Assembly: GCA_905213265.1 (NCBI GenBank)
Contig: CAJMHR010000002.1
Location: 1 to 64,000 of the forward strand
Source: an uncultured Collinsella sp.
GTDB lineage: Bacteria > Actinomycetota > Coriobacteriia > Coriobacteriales > Coriobacteriaceae
Length of the DNA stretch: 64,000 nucleotides
Reading direction: 5' to 3'
The notes beneath the pieces are model-generated. The model did no database searches. It was not told where the DNA came from and saw only the letters and a list, made by a program, of their open reading frames with translations. Shown one piece after another: positions 37,168 to 45,737 of the stretch. Each line of letters opens with the position of its first letter. The first letter of the stretch is position 1. The translations under genes were made by a program, and so were the position numbers.

Positions 37168-38217
37168 CTAGAGGAACATCATGAACAGCTTGGCCATGAC
37201 AAAGCTGATGAGTCCGCAGGCGGGGAAGGTGAAGAACCAGGTGAACATCATGTCCTTAACGACGCCGAAGTTGATGGCCGAGAGGCGCTTGACGGCACCG
37301 ACGCCCATGATGGCGCAGGTCTTGATGTGTGTGGAGGACACGGGGATGCCGGTAAGGGTGGCAAGCAGCAGGTTCGCGGCGCCCGCGAGGTCGGCGGAGA
37401 AGCCCTGATACTTCTCGAGCTTAACCATGCTCTGGCCGACGGACTTTATGATGCGCTCGCCGCCGACGCTGGTGCCGATACCCATGGTGGCCGAGCACAG
37501 CAGCATAATCCAGATGGGGATGCCGGCATCGCCGACGCTGGTCTGGCCGTTTGCGAAGGCCACGCCTAAAAAGAGCACGCCGATGAACTTCTGTCCATCC
37601 TGCGCGCCGTGCATAAAGCTCATGGCCGCAGCGCTCGCGATCTGAGCGTATTTAAAGAAGACATTGGCACGTCGCCTGTTGGCGGCGGCGAAAAGAATCG
37701 AGACGAGTTTGCACAGGACCCAGCCCATGACAAAGCCCAGGCCGATGGAGAGCGCCAAGCCGTAGATGACCTTCATCCACTCGTGGACGTTGACGCTGCT
37801 CGCGCCGCCGAGGGCGATAGCGGCACCGGTCAGGCCGGCGATAAGGCTGTGGCTTTGCGAGGTGGGGATGCCAAAACGCGACGCTGTGGCGCCGTAGACG
37901 ACGATGGAGAACAGGGCCGCGCACAGGCAGGCGAGCGCCATGGTGCTGTTTCCGCCAAAGTCGACGATATGTGAGATGGTGTTGGCGACGCTCGCATTAA
38001 AGTGCGTCATGATGAGCACGCCGAGGAAGTTGAATGCGGCGCTCATGAGAATGGCGGCGCGGGCGGGCATGCAACGCGTAGTGACGCAGGTCGCGATGGC
38101 GTTGGGCGCGTCGGTCCATCCATTGACGAAGATGGCGCCCAACGCGAGGATCACGGTGACGGCAAGGACTGGGTTCGACACGATTTGGCCGAGGAAGGTT
38201 GAGAACGTTACGTCCAT
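37168..38217 (-). CDS. pit: Inorganic phosphate transporter, Pit family
   Basis: A 349-residue membrane protein with about ten helices. The duplicated family signature appears as FVNGWTDAPNAIATCV near residue 32 and as SVGGERIIKSVGQSM in the second half, and PTSQSHSLIAGLTGA near 116. It takes up metal-phosphate with protons at low affinity. It is the first gene of a minus-strand pair with the DUF47 gene. Together with pstSCAB at 28-32 kb it gives two phosphate routes in one locus. Confidence 0.94.
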   Translation of the reverse strand: MDVTFSTFLGQIVSNPVLAVTVILALGAIFVNGWTDAPNAIATCVTTRCMPARAAILMSAAFNFLGVLIMTHFNASVANTISHIVDFGGNSTMALACLCAALFSIVVYGATASRFGIPTSQSHSLIAGLTGAAIALGGASSVNVHEWMKVIYGLALSIGLGFVMGWVLCKLVSILFAAANRRRANVFFKYAQIASAAAMSFMHGAQDGQKFIGVLFLGVAFANGQTSVGDAGIPIWIMLLCSATMGIGTSVGGERIIKSVGQSMVKLEKYQGFSADLAGAANLLLATLTGIPVSSTHIKTCAIMGVGAVKRLSAINFGVVKDMMFTWFFTFPACGLISFVMAKLFMMFL

Positions 38218-38465
38218 ATATGGGCTTTCTCGAAGTTTGCAGACACGTTACAAAAACATGATAAATCGTATCACCTCCTGCGGGTTTCTTTGCCGAGTTC
38301 TGATGGGAGAAGTAATTTTTTGGCACTAAAATTGAATATTAGCCCTGTTGACCGTGGGTGTTCTTTTTGCTATCACGCCATGCGGACACGCGCGTTCGCT
38401 CCGACACTCCAAAACCACAGTCTGTTCGCTTTACAATATACAAACATGCGTTCGATAATGGGGGC

Positions 38466-38804
38466 ATGGAATATCGACAGACAGATGGCAAAACTCGGCG
38501 CGTGCACAAGCAGTATGTGGACGTCGTGGCCCGCATCCTTGCGGGCGGACAAGTCGTGCCGGTTACCGTCTGCTGGGTCGACGGCCGTTGTTTTACAATC
38601 GACGAAATTATCTCGACCACCGGGTTTGGCCTGACGGTTCACGGCATCCGTACGGCGACCTATAAGGTGCGTTTTGGCGGGCATACGACCGAGTTGTATC
38701 TGGAGGACCAGGCGTGCGGACGGCCGGACGGCTCGCAGGCCCACGTGATGCGTTGGTGGGTCTGGGCGTTTGATCGTACGCTTGAGGGCGAGCGCCGTAG
38801 GTAA
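38466..38804 (+). CDS. Hypothetical protein, 112 residues
   Basis: A small soluble protein with no motif I recognise. It alternates short strands (VVPVTVCWVDGRCFTID, LTVHGIRTATYKVRFGG) and ends with a tryptophan-rich MRWWVWAFD, suggesting a compact beta domain. The start ATG 38466 is preceded only by GGGGG one base upstream, so initiation is doubtful; an upstream in-frame ATG at 38358 would add 36 residues of unlikely sequence. It may share a transcript with the following membrane protein gene, 84 bases on. Confidence 0.55.
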   Translation: MEYRQTDGKTRRVHKQYVDVVARILAGGQVVPVTVCWVDGRCFTIDEIISTTGFGLTVHGIRTATYKVRFGGHTTELYLEDQACGRPDGSQAHVMRWWVWAFDRTLEGERRR

Positions 38805-38888
38805 GGACGCACGGCGTTCGGGTACAATGGCAGGAATCTTGTCAGCTACTGCGCCGTTATTTGTGGCGCTTTTTGAAAGGACGAACCT

Positions 38889-39584
38889 ATGAACGATATC
38901 CAGGGCTATCAGAACGGCCCCGTCGAGAGCGGCGCAAGCCGCGCCAAGGAGATGTCGCCGCGCGCGTACAATCTCGCCATGTCTGCCCTGATCTTCTTGG
39001 GCTTTTGCGCCATGGGCGCCGGCGCCTACTTTACGAGCACCATGTCGTTTGCGCGCATGATGATGAGCGGCGCCGCCTTGCCGCTGGTCTTTGGCTCGTT
39101 TATTTTGACCATCGTCGGCATGGTCATGATGTCGGCCGCCGCCAGCAAGCAGTCCGTGGGCCTGTCCCTTGTGGGCTATGTAATCTTTGCGAGTACCTTT
39201 GGCCTGACCGCGTCGTTTGGCCTTGCCAACTACGACCTGCCCACCATCAACACTGCCTTTATCGCCACGGCCGCCATCACCTTTGTCTTTGGCGCGTTGG
39301 GCGTGACCTTCCCCAAGTTCTTCCAGCGCGTATATGGCATCGGTTTTGGCATTCTGCTCGCCACTATTCTGGTTGAGATCGTGCTGATGTTCATGGGCGT
39401 CTCGCAGACCATCACCGACCTGATCGTGATCGTGGTGTTCGCCGGCTTTATTGGCTACGACACCTATGTTGCCACGACAGTGCCGCCTACGCTGCCCAAC
39501 GCCGTGCTCATGGCGTCCAATCTGTTCGTGGACATTATCAACGTGTTCCTGCGCATCCTGAACATCCTTGGCCGTCGCGACTAG
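38889..39584 (+). CDS. Bax inhibitor-1/YccA family membrane protein
   Basis: A 231-residue protein with seven predicted membrane helices beginning at residue 29 (YNLAMSALIFLGFCAMGAG). The C-terminal half has the family's IVVFAGFIGYDTYVA segment with the aspartate associated with pH-sensitive calcium leak in a bacterial homologue. GAAAGGA precedes ATG 38889. The role in bacteria is poorly known; membrane protein quality control (YccA) is one reported function. Confidence 0.88.
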   Translation: MNDIQGYQNGPVESGASRAKEMSPRAYNLAMSALIFLGFCAMGAGAYFTSTMSFARMMMSGAALPLVFGSFILTIVGMVMMSAAASKQSVGLSLVGYVIFASTFGLTASFGLANYDLPTINTAFIATAAITFVFGALGVTFPKFFQRVYGIGFGILLATILVEIVLMFMGVSQTITDLIVIVVFAGFIGYDTYVATTVPPTLPNAVLMASNLFVDIINVFLRILNILGRRD

Positions 39585-39627
39585 TGGCGAATTGCGGCGG
39601 TGCTTGCCGTGCGTGTAAATCGATGCG

Positions 39628-39656
39628 AAAGGCGGTCCTTCGGGGCCGTCTTTTTT
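39628..39656 (+). terminator. Rho-independent terminator after the BI-1 gene
   Basis: An 11-bp stem with two G-U pairs (39628-39638/39643-39653), loop TTCG, then TTTTTT. Confidence 0.9.
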
Positions 39657-39721
39657 GTACGCGGCGGGGTATCATGGATGGAAAAAGCCGATAGCGGCAG
39701 CGACAGGAAAGGTGACCACTT

Positions 39722-40855
39722 ATGGCAGACGTCGACAACAGGAACCGTAACCGCAGGTCTAATCGCGCGGGTCAGCCCAATCCCAAGCGCGAGGCCCGTG
39801 CCAAGGCCGCCGAGCGTCACGTGGCAACTGTGTCCGAAGCGTGCGCCAAGGATATCGAGCGTTCGCTTGCCGGTGTTCGCGAGTTTGACGGTATGCCTGC
39901 CGGCTTTGTCGCGGCGATGAAGGCCAAGGTTCAGAGTGCTGTGGCCACCGAAGAACAGGTTGCCGAGGACGTCGAGGGCGCGGAGGCTGCCGAGACCGAG
40001 GCGGCGCCCGAGACCGAGGCAGCGCCTGAGCCCGTCGAGGAGCCTGCCGAGGAAATCGCTGAAGCTGAGTCCGCGCCTGCTGAGGAGCCCGCTCCGGTTC
40101 TGCCCGAGGTCACCGTGCTCGATGCCTCCGCCACGCAGGCCATCCTGGACAACGGTCGTGGCTATGCGCAGTTCTGCGACATGGCCGTGCTCGCCTTTGC
40201 CTCGTTTACCAACCCGGGCGGTGGCTATATTCAGGGTTATCTGGGCCAGGAGGCCACGCTGTGCGCCGATTCGTATCTGTACAACGTTCTCGATAAGCAG
40301 CGCAAATGGTACGGTGAGAACCGTCGCCGCAACATCAACTGCGAGCTTTACCGAAACCGTGCGCTGGTGGTGCCTGCGGTGCGCTTCGACCGCAACCACG
40401 TGCATGCATACGCCGACGTGATCGTGGCCGCCGCGCCCAACGTTAAGCGCGCCCGCCAGGAGTATCGCGTGAGCGACGATGCTCTGCTGGATGCCCTGCG
40501 CGACCGCATCCGCTTTGTGCTTGCCATCTGCGACGAGCTAGGTCGCGAGAAGCTCGTGCTGGGCGCTTGGGGCTGCGACAACAACGGCTTTGACGCAGAG
40601 ACCGTGGCCGAGCTCTTCCGCAAGGAGCTCGCGTCGGGCGACTTTAAGGTCAAGCAAGTCTTCTTTGCCGTGCCTTCTACGCGCTGGGATGAGGATTTTG
40701 CCAAGTTCGAGCACGTGCTGGCTAACTTCCCCGAGCGCAACGAGGAGTCCTATGCCCAGGTTGCCGCTCGCGCTGCGGCAGCTCGCGCCGCCGAGCAGGC
40801 CCAGGCTGCTACCGAGGATGATGAGGACGAGGACGATTGGCGCAAGTACCTGTAA
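39722..40855 (+). CDS. TIGR02452/PARG-like macrodomain protein with long acidic N-terminus
   Basis: A 377-residue protein. Residues 150-350 match the microbial PARG-like (TIGR02452, DUF2263) domain: FASFTNPGGGYIQGYLGQEA (N164, GGG 166-168, Q176-E177), VVPAVRFDRNHVH and VLGAWGCDNNGFDAETVAELF. In active bacterial PARG enzymes the motif is GGG-X6-8-QEE with the second glutamate catalytic; here that position is A178. Residues 75-130 are a Glu/Ala/Pro-rich acidic linker. The ligand may be ADP-ribose, but hydrolase activity is doubtful. ATG 39722 is 65 bases after a terminator, so it is probably expressed alone. Confidence 0.85.
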   Translation: MADVDNRNRNRRSNRAGQPNPKREARAKAAERHVATVSEACAKDIERSLAGVREFDGMPAGFVAAMKAKVQSAVATEEQVAEDVEGAEAAETEAAPETEAAPEPVEEPAEEIAEAESAPAEEPAPVLPEVTVLDASATQAILDNGRGYAQFCDMAVLAFASFTNPGGGYIQGYLGQEATLCADSYLYNVLDKQRKWYGENRRRNINCELYRNRALVVPAVRFDRNHVHAYADVIVAAAPNVKRARQEYRVSDDALLDALRDRIRFVLAICDELGREKLVLGAWGCDNNGFDAETVAELFRKELASGDFKVKQVFFAVPSTRWDEDFAKFEHVLANFPERNEESYAQVAARAAAARAAEQAQAATEDDEDEDDWRKYL

Positions 40856-40880
40856 TCGGTACGTGCTGACAGATAGGTCG

Positions 40881-40914
40881 AGCCGACGGGAGAGGCTGCT
40901 TCCGTCGGCTTTTT
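40881..40914 (+). terminator. Rho-independent terminator after the PARG-like gene
   Basis: A 9-bp stem AGCCGACGG/CCGTCGGCT (40881-40889/40902-40910) followed by TTTT. Confidence 0.85.
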
Positions 40915-40933
40915 ACTGAGCGAGGGGCTTACG

Positions 40934-41593
40934 ATGAAAAACATTCTATGCTTTGGCGACAGCAACACCTATGGTTACGATCCGGCGGGCATGCGCGACG
41001 GCACCGCGGTGCGCTATGCGCGGGATGTACGCTGGTGCGGCGTGGCCCAACGTGACTTAGGCGAGGGCTGGCATGTAATTGAAGAAGGCCTCAACGGCCG
41101 CACGACGGTACGCGACGACATGTGCCATCTGGACACCAATCTTAACGGCATCCGCGCGCTGCCGATGCTGCTCGAGGCCCATAAGCCGCTGGATGCGATC
41201 GTTATTATGCTGGGAACTAACGATTGCAAGACGGTCTTTGGTGTGACGGCCTCCGATATTGCCCGTGGCACTATGGCGTTGATTCGCGCGGTGCGTGCAT
41301 TTCCCTGGACCAATGCCGCACCCTGCCCGCGTATTCTGCTGATGGCACCTATCAAGATCAAGCCGCAAATCGCCGATGTATATATGACCGATTTTGACGA
41401 GCGTTCCGTCGAGGCCTCGGAGCATTTTGGTGAGTACTACGCACATGTGGCTGAGCAGTTTGGCTGCGACTTTTTGAATGCCGCCGACTTTGCCGAGCCG
41501 GGCGATATCGACTATCTGCATATGATGCCCGAAAGCCACGAGAGCCTGGGTCACGCCGTGGCAGCCAAGCTCCAAGAGATGCTCGGTGAGTAG
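40934..41593 (+). CDS. SGNH/GDSL-family hydrolase
   Basis: A 219-residue SGNH hydrolase. Block I is CFGDSNTYGY with nucleophile S10. The oxyanion residues include GLNGRTT (N about 53) and MLGTNDCKT (N about 95), and the closing Asp/His lie in DIDYLHMMPESHESLGH. No signal peptide is present, so it acts in the cytoplasm on an ester, perhaps an acyl or acetyl group of a sugar. The start ATG 40934 follows GAGGGG. It converges on thiD. Confidence 0.9.
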   Translation: MKNILCFGDSNTYGYDPAGMRDGTAVRYARDVRWCGVAQRDLGEGWHVIEEGLNGRTTVRDDMCHLDTNLNGIRALPMLLEAHKPLDAIVIMLGTNDCKTVFGVTASDIARGTMALIRAVRAFPWTNAAPCPRILLMAPIKIKPQIADVYMTDFDERSVEASEHFGEYYAHVAEQFGCDFLNAADFAEPGDIDYLHMMPESHESLGHAVAAKLQEMLGE

Positions 41594-41599
41594 CGCGAC

Positions 41600-41644
41600 C
41601 CCAAACCACCGCAAAGGTGTCTGTCCCCTTTGCGGTGGTTTGGG
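41600..41644. terminator. Bidirectional terminator hairpin between convergent genes
   Basis: A perfect 18-bp stem (41600-41617/41627-41644) with a 9-base loop lies between the SGNH hydrolase and thiD stop codons. There is no T run on either side, but the stem symmetry suits use in both directions. Confidence 0.65.
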
Positions 41645-41653
41645 CTGCGAATC

Positions 41654-42484
41654 TTAATACTGCCACATGTGATTGACGGGGCCGGAGCCTTTGCCCATGT
41701 TCAGGCCGGCGGCCAGAGCGCCTGTCAGGTATGCCTTGCCCGCATTGACGGCGTCGGCAAGATCCATGCCCTGGGCCAGCGCGCAGGCGATGGCGGACGA
41801 GAGCGTGCAGCCGGTGCCGTGCGTGTTGTCGGTCTCGATGCGCTTGTGGCGGAACCACGTGGTGAGTGGATCTCCCAGATGGTTGCCCTCGTCATCGAGT
41901 GGCGCGGGTTCGGCCAGTACATCGTTGGCCTCGTTGACAAGATGCCCACCCTTAACGAGGGATGCGCAACCAAAGCGGCGGGTGAGGAGCATGGCAGCAT
42001 TTTGCTGCGTGCGCTCGGAGTCGACCTCGTAGTCGAGCAGGGCCATGGCTTCGGGAATATTGGGCGTGATAACCGTCGCTAGCGGGAACAGGCGGCGGGT
42101 GAGTGCCTCGGCGGCATCTTCGGCAATCAGCCGTGCGCCCGAGGTGGCTACCATGACGGGGTCGACTACCACGTTTGTCGCGTTCCAAACGCTCAGGCGG
42201 TCGGCGATAACATCGATAATCTCGGCAGAGGAAACCATGCCAATCTTGACGGCGTTGGGGCGGATATCGTCAAAAACGGCATCGATCTGCGCCGCGACAA
42301 TATCTGGGGAGATGTTCTGCACGGCGGTGACGCCTAGGGTGTTTTGTGCGGTTATGGCTGTGATGGCCGTCTCGGCATACAGGCGGTGCGCCGTGATGGT
42401 CTTGATGTCGGCCTGAATGCCGGCACCACCGCTGGAATCGGATCCGGCGATGGATAGAACGGCGGGTACCTTACTGCGATCCAT
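41654..42484 (-). CDS. thiD: Hydroxymethylpyrimidine/phosphomethylpyrimidine kinase
   Basis: A 276-residue ribokinase-fold kinase that phosphorylates HMP and HMP-P for thiamine synthesis. The opening SIAGSDSSGGAGIQADIKT is diagnostic, and the C-terminal anion hole is DNTHGTGCTLSSAIACAL near residue 228. AAGGGA precedes the start at 42484. It lies 181 bases downstream of thiC on the same strand, so the TPP riboswitch may control both. Confidence 0.96.
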   Translation of the reverse strand: MDRSKVPAVLSIAGSDSSGGAGIQADIKTITAHRLYAETAITAITAQNTLGVTAVQNISPDIVAAQIDAVFDDIRPNAVKIGMVSSAEIIDVIADRLSVWNATNVVVDPVMVATSGARLIAEDAAEALTRRLFPLATVITPNIPEAMALLDYEVDSERTQQNAAMLLTRRFGCASLVKGGHLVNEANDVLAEPAPLDDEGNHLGDPLTTWFRHKRIETDNTHGTGCTLSSAIACALAQGMDLADAVNAGKAYLTGALAAGLNMGKGSGPVNHMWQY

Positions 42485-42540
42485 GTTCGCTCCCTTGTTC
42501 GGTCGGATTCAAATGGGTCTTCTGCCTGCATTATAAAGTT

Positions 42541-42570
42541 GCCCGGGATGGCTGTATGGCAATCCCGGGC
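42541..42570. terminator. Hairpin between thiC and thiD
   Basis: A perfect 9-bp stem GCCCGGGAT/ATCCCGGGC (42541-42549/42562-42570), which can extend by a few pairs, lies in the thiC-thiD gap. The minus strand continues AACTTTATAATG, so this may be a leaky terminator, and TATAAT there (42530-42535) may start a separate thiD transcript. Confidence 0.5.
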
Positions 42571-42665
42571 GGGCGATGCAATCTTTACGCAAATGCAAGC
42601 AAATGTTCACAAGTCAACAATTGACAGGCACCAGCTCGCCGCCAGAAGCGGCCGCGGCGACAGGG

Positions 42666-44000
42666 TTAGTCCTCCATGCCGAGGTCGATCGTGGTGCCCT
42701 CGAAGATCTTGTTGACGGTGCGGACGGCGCACATCTTGCCACACATGGTGCAAGTGCCCTCGGTGGCGGCGGGGGACTCCTCGTAGCGCTTCTTGCCCGT
42801 AACCGGGTCGAGCGCGCACTTCCACATGGCGTCCCAGTCGAGCTTGCGGCGTGCCTGGCCCATCTTGTCGTCCATGTCGCGGGCGTGGGGCACCTTTTTG
42901 GCGATGTCGGCGGCGTGTGCGGCAATCTTGGTGGCCATGAGGCCGTCGAGCACGTCCTGGGCGTTGGGCAGGCACAAGTGCTCGGCCGGCGTCACGTAGC
43001 ACAGGAAGTCGGCGCCGGAGCTGGCGGAGATAGCGCCGCCGATGGCAGCGGTGATGTGGTCGTAGCCCACGCCGATATCGGTCACCAGCGGCCCGAGCAC
43101 ATAGAACGGGGCGTTGTGGCACAGGCGCTTCTGCAGTTTCATGTTGGCGGCGATCTCGTCGAGCGCCATGTGGCCCGGACCCTCGACCATAACCTGGACG
43201 CCGGCGGCCCATGCGCGCTTGCACAGCTTGCCCAGCTCGATCATCTCGGCGGTCTCGGTGGCGTCGTTGGAGTCGTAGAGGCAGCCCGGGCGACAGGAGT
43301 CGCCGAGCGAAATCGTCACGTCGTACTCGTGGCAGATTTCGAGCAGCTCGTCGTAGAACTCATAGAACGGGTTCTCGTTACCGGTGACCTCCATCCAGCC
43401 AAACAGCAGCGAGCCGCCGCGGCTCACGATGTTCATGAGGCGGCCGGTCTCCTTAAAGGTCTTTGTGACCGACTTGTTGATGCCGCAGTGGATGGTCATA
43501 AAGTCCACGCCGTCCTCGGCGTGCGCGCGCACGACCTCGAACAGGTCGTCCTTGGTAAGCTTGACCAGCGGTTTTTCCATGTAGCCGATGGCGTCGTACA
43601 TGGGGACGGTACCTACCATGAGCGGCGTCTCGTCGATGAGCTGCTGGCGGAACTGGCGCGTCTTGCCCGAGTTGGAGAGGTCCATGATGGCGTCGGCGCC
43701 AAAGTCCTCGGCGATCTTGACCTTCTTCCATTCCTCGGCGGCATCGGCCTTGTCGCCCGAGATGCCCAAGTTCACGTTGACCTTGGTGGACAGGCCCTCA
43801 CCGACGCCAAAGGCGCGCATGCCTTTTTTGATGTGCACGATGTTGGCAGGTATGGCGATGCGGCCGTCGGCCACGCGCTCGCGGATGTACTCGGGGTCGC
43901 GATGCTCGCGCTCGGCGACCTCCTTCATCTGCGGTGTGATCTGCCCGGCGCGGGCGAAGTCGATTTGCGTGACGAGCTTGGGCTCGGTCTGTGTGCTCAT
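42666..44000 (-). CDS. thiC: Phosphomethylpyrimidine synthase
   Basis: A 444-residue radical SAM enzyme rearranging aminoimidazole ribotide to HMP-P. The C-terminal iron-sulfur motif is CTMCGKMC. Family segments IPANIVHIKKGM, VNVNLGISGD, HCGINKSVT and EGPGHMALDEI are present. Start 44000 is chosen because AAGGGAG lies nine bases upstream; the in-frame ATG at 44024 falls inside the riboswitch. The length is short, of the type lacking the long N-terminal extension of E. coli ThiC. Confidence 0.96.
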   Translation of the reverse strand: MSTQTEPKLVTQIDFARAGQITPQMKEVAEREHRDPEYIRERVADGRIAIPANIVHIKKGMRAFGVGEGLSTKVNVNLGISGDKADAAEEWKKVKIAEDFGADAIMDLSNSGKTRQFRQQLIDETPLMVGTVPMYDAIGYMEKPLVKLTKDDLFEVVRAHAEDGVDFMTIHCGINKSVTKTFKETGRLMNIVSRGGSLLFGWMEVTGNENPFYEFYDELLEICHEYDVTISLGDSCRPGCLYDSNDATETAEMIELGKLCKRAWAAGVQVMVEGPGHMALDEIAANMKLQKRLCHNAPFYVLGPLVTDIGVGYDHITAAIGGAISASSGADFLCYVTPAEHLCLPNAQDVLDGLMATKIAAHAADIAKKVPHARDMDDKMGQARRKLDWDAMWKCALDPVTGKKRYEESPAATEGTCTMCGKMCAVRTVNKIFEGTTIDLGMED

Positions 44001-44008
44001 TGGCACGG

Positions 44009-44100
44009 CTCCCTTCGTTGGCATTACCCATATCAGGTTTGCGGGTCAGGGCGGGCGCGCCCAATCTCAGCCTGCCGTCTTGTCCTGCAAGCCCCCCGTT
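44009..44100 (-). ncRNA. TPP riboswitch
   Basis: Read on the minus strand the region contains the conserved THI-element parts in order: GGGGGGCTTGCAGG, CTGAGATTGGG, then ACCCGCAAACCTGATATGGG and TAATGCCAACGAAGGGAG. It ends at the thiC ribosome-binding site (AAGGGA), so TPP binding most likely blocks translation initiation directly. Confidence 0.93.
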
Positions 44101-44171
44101 TATGTAATGGGCTCAAGTATAGCTCGAATGGGTACGATTGGCCTAACGAGCGTGCCTGTGAGGAGGCGAAC

Positions 44172-44693
44172 ATGGAAGACAAGCATCTATATCGAGAGAC
44201 GCAATGGGATGTATCGGCCGAGGAAAGCCGTGCGCACCATGGCCTTGTCGCGATCGGTTTTGCGGTGCTTGCCGTGCTGGTGATTGCCTTTTGTATCTGG
44301 ACGTTTGGTGGTCGCGGCGGCGCTGCATGGGAGTTCGAGGCTGATGATAGCCTACCGATTATGACGGTGAGGAGTACTGGCGGTAATGCCAATACGCTCG
44401 CCGTTCCGGGCGATTATTGGTACCCGTGCGATGAGTTTGTGCAGTTGCAGCTGAGTGGTGGGTCTATTCCTGGTGAGGAAATCGAACGCGTGACGTATGA
44501 TGCGACGTTCAAAACGTTGACGGTGAAGCTCAAAGATCAAGGGGATGTGCCCACGACGATGGATATCGCGCTGACGGAATGGCGCCTGGAGCCCCCGTCG
44601 GGTGTTGCGGTGTCCGAGGTCGAGCACGTCAAGATTGTCTATCAGGACGGTTCGACAAACGGGATTGCAAAGGCCGACGGTCTAGCAGAATAG
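44172..44693 (+). CDS. Hypothetical single-pass membrane protein
   Basis: A 173-residue protein of unknown family: a short charged N-terminus, one membrane helix at about 25-46 (LVAIGFAVLAVLVIAFCIW) and an extracytoplasmic domain predicted mostly as strands, with paired acidic residues and no cysteine pair apparent. AGGAGG at 44161-44166 precedes ATG 44172. It diverges from thiC. The same frame stays open for 1.6 kb upstream antisense to thiC, which is a codon-bias artefact. Confidence 0.7.
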   Translation: MEDKHLYRETQWDVSAEESRAHHGLVAIGFAVLAVLVIAFCIWTFGGRGGAAWEFEADDSLPIMTVRSTGGNANTLAVPGDYWYPCDEFVQLQLSGGSIPGEEIERVTYDATFKTLTVKLKDQGDVPTTMDIALTEWRLEPPSGVAVSEVEHVKIVYQDGSTNGIAKADGLAE

Positions 44694-44720
44694 GTGTCGA
44701 GCCTAGCAGCCAATTCATAA

Positions 44721-44787
44721 AAGTTGCGGTGGAATAGTTCCTGATTGTGCGAAAAAGGCTCAAATAGGAATTATTCCACCGCAAGTT
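44721..44787. repeat. Dispersed hairpin repeat, family B copy 2
   Basis: Arms 44721-44742 and 44766-44787 pair over 22 bases with one mismatch and one G-U. The left arm is nearly identical to copy 1 at 6302. It lies between the convergent membrane-protein gene and yaaA. Confidence 0.8.
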
Positions 44788-44827
44788 ATATAGAGAAGGC
44801 TGAGCGGGTCAGTGTTGGGTGCCGGCT

Positions 44828-45637
44828 CTAGAGCATCTGTTCGTTGATGAACATGAGGGTGCCTAGGTATGAGAGCTCGGGGACGTGGCGATAGCCGATG
44901 TTGAATGCGGTAAGTTCGCTTGCATCCTCGAGCTTGTTTTCTGCCATCCACCGCACCATGGAGCCGCGCGCCTTTTTGCTGGCGGTCGACCGTTGGATGG
45001 GCTTCCCGTTGCGGATACCCTCGCCAAAGAGGCACGTGACGGCTGTGGCGTCGCCCGCGAGGTGGGGCAGAACGGCTTTGGCATACTCTACGCTGGCGAG
45101 GTTGACGATCGTGGTGTTTGAACCTGCCGGGGCGATAGCCCGCGCGAGCTTATCGCTCCAAAATGCGTAGAGGTCTCGGGCACCGTCGACGACAAGCTTC
45201 GCGCCCATCTCCAGCCGATACGGTTCGACGGCATGAAAGGGACGAACGCACCCGTAGAGGCCGGAGAGGATCCACAGATGGTCTTGCAGCCATGCGAGCT
45301 GCGCGGAATCCATCACCTCGGGTGCCATGCTCTGGTATTGAATGCCGTGATAGGACATGGCGGCAGGGGAGAGGTGACGGGCGAGTGCGGGATTGTCGAG
45401 ATCGCCGCTTTTCAGGATGGGCCCGAACTCATGCAGGGTGTTGAGGCAAGGTCCCAGCAGTTTGTCACTCACGTTCCACAGCGCCTGCAGGCCGCCGCTG
45501 CCTTCATTCCGCTCGATATCTAGCAGTGCGCGGTGGAGGCGAGCCGTCTCGCGCACAAAGGGTGGGATGCCCAGGACTTCAAAAGCATCTTGGGCCGCGC
45601 GCATCTGCTTGGCGGGCGAAATGATGACCTGCAGCAT
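44828..45637 (-). CDS. yaaA: Peroxide stress protein YaaA (DUF328/UPF0246)
   Basis: A 269-residue YaaA-family protein: MLQVIISPAKQM at the start, AMSYHGIQYQSMAPE in the middle and SKKARGSMVRWMAENK near the end, all conserved in the family. The E. coli homologue limits free iron during peroxide stress. The start at 45637 is supported by GAGGAG on the minus strand. It is flanked on both sides by family B hairpins. Confidence 0.92.
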   Translation of the reverse strand: MLQVIISPAKQMRAAQDAFEVLGIPPFVRETARLHRALLDIERNEGSGGLQALWNVSDKLLGPCLNTLHEFGPILKSGDLDNPALARHLSPAAMSYHGIQYQSMAPEVMDSAQLAWLQDHLWILSGLYGCVRPFHAVEPYRLEMGAKLVVDGARDLYAFWSDKLARAIAPAGSNTTIVNLASVEYAKAVLPHLAGDATAVTCLFGEGIRNGKPIQRSTASKKARGSMVRWMAENKLEDASELTAFNIGYRHVPELSYLGTLMFINEQML

Positions 45638-45657
45638 GGGCTCTCCTCTGCCAAAAA

Positions 45658-45724
45658 AGTTGCGGTGGAATACGGTCTGTTTTGGCTGTTTATGGGCCAG
45701 TTTAGTCCGTATTTCACCGCAACT
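45658..45724. repeat. Dispersed hairpin repeat, family B copy 3
   Basis: An 18-bp stem with one G-U pair (45658-45675/45707-45724) whose arms again begin AGTTGCGGTGGAATA. It lies between yaaA and the M18 peptidase gene, so it may act as terminator for the latter on the minus strand. Confidence 0.8.
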
Positions 45725-45737
45725 GATGAAGGGTTGG

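Noticed and set aside
42576..44693. 705-codon plus-strand frame across thiC and the riboswitch
   Set aside because: The part before 44172 is antisense to thiC and to the TPP riboswitch. Only the last 173 codons, with their own AGGAGG and ATG, are supported.
44721..45724. Composite transposon around yaaA
   Set aside because: The two flanking family B hairpins are intergenic on either side, but no transposase or target-site duplication is visible; kept only as a repeat observation.
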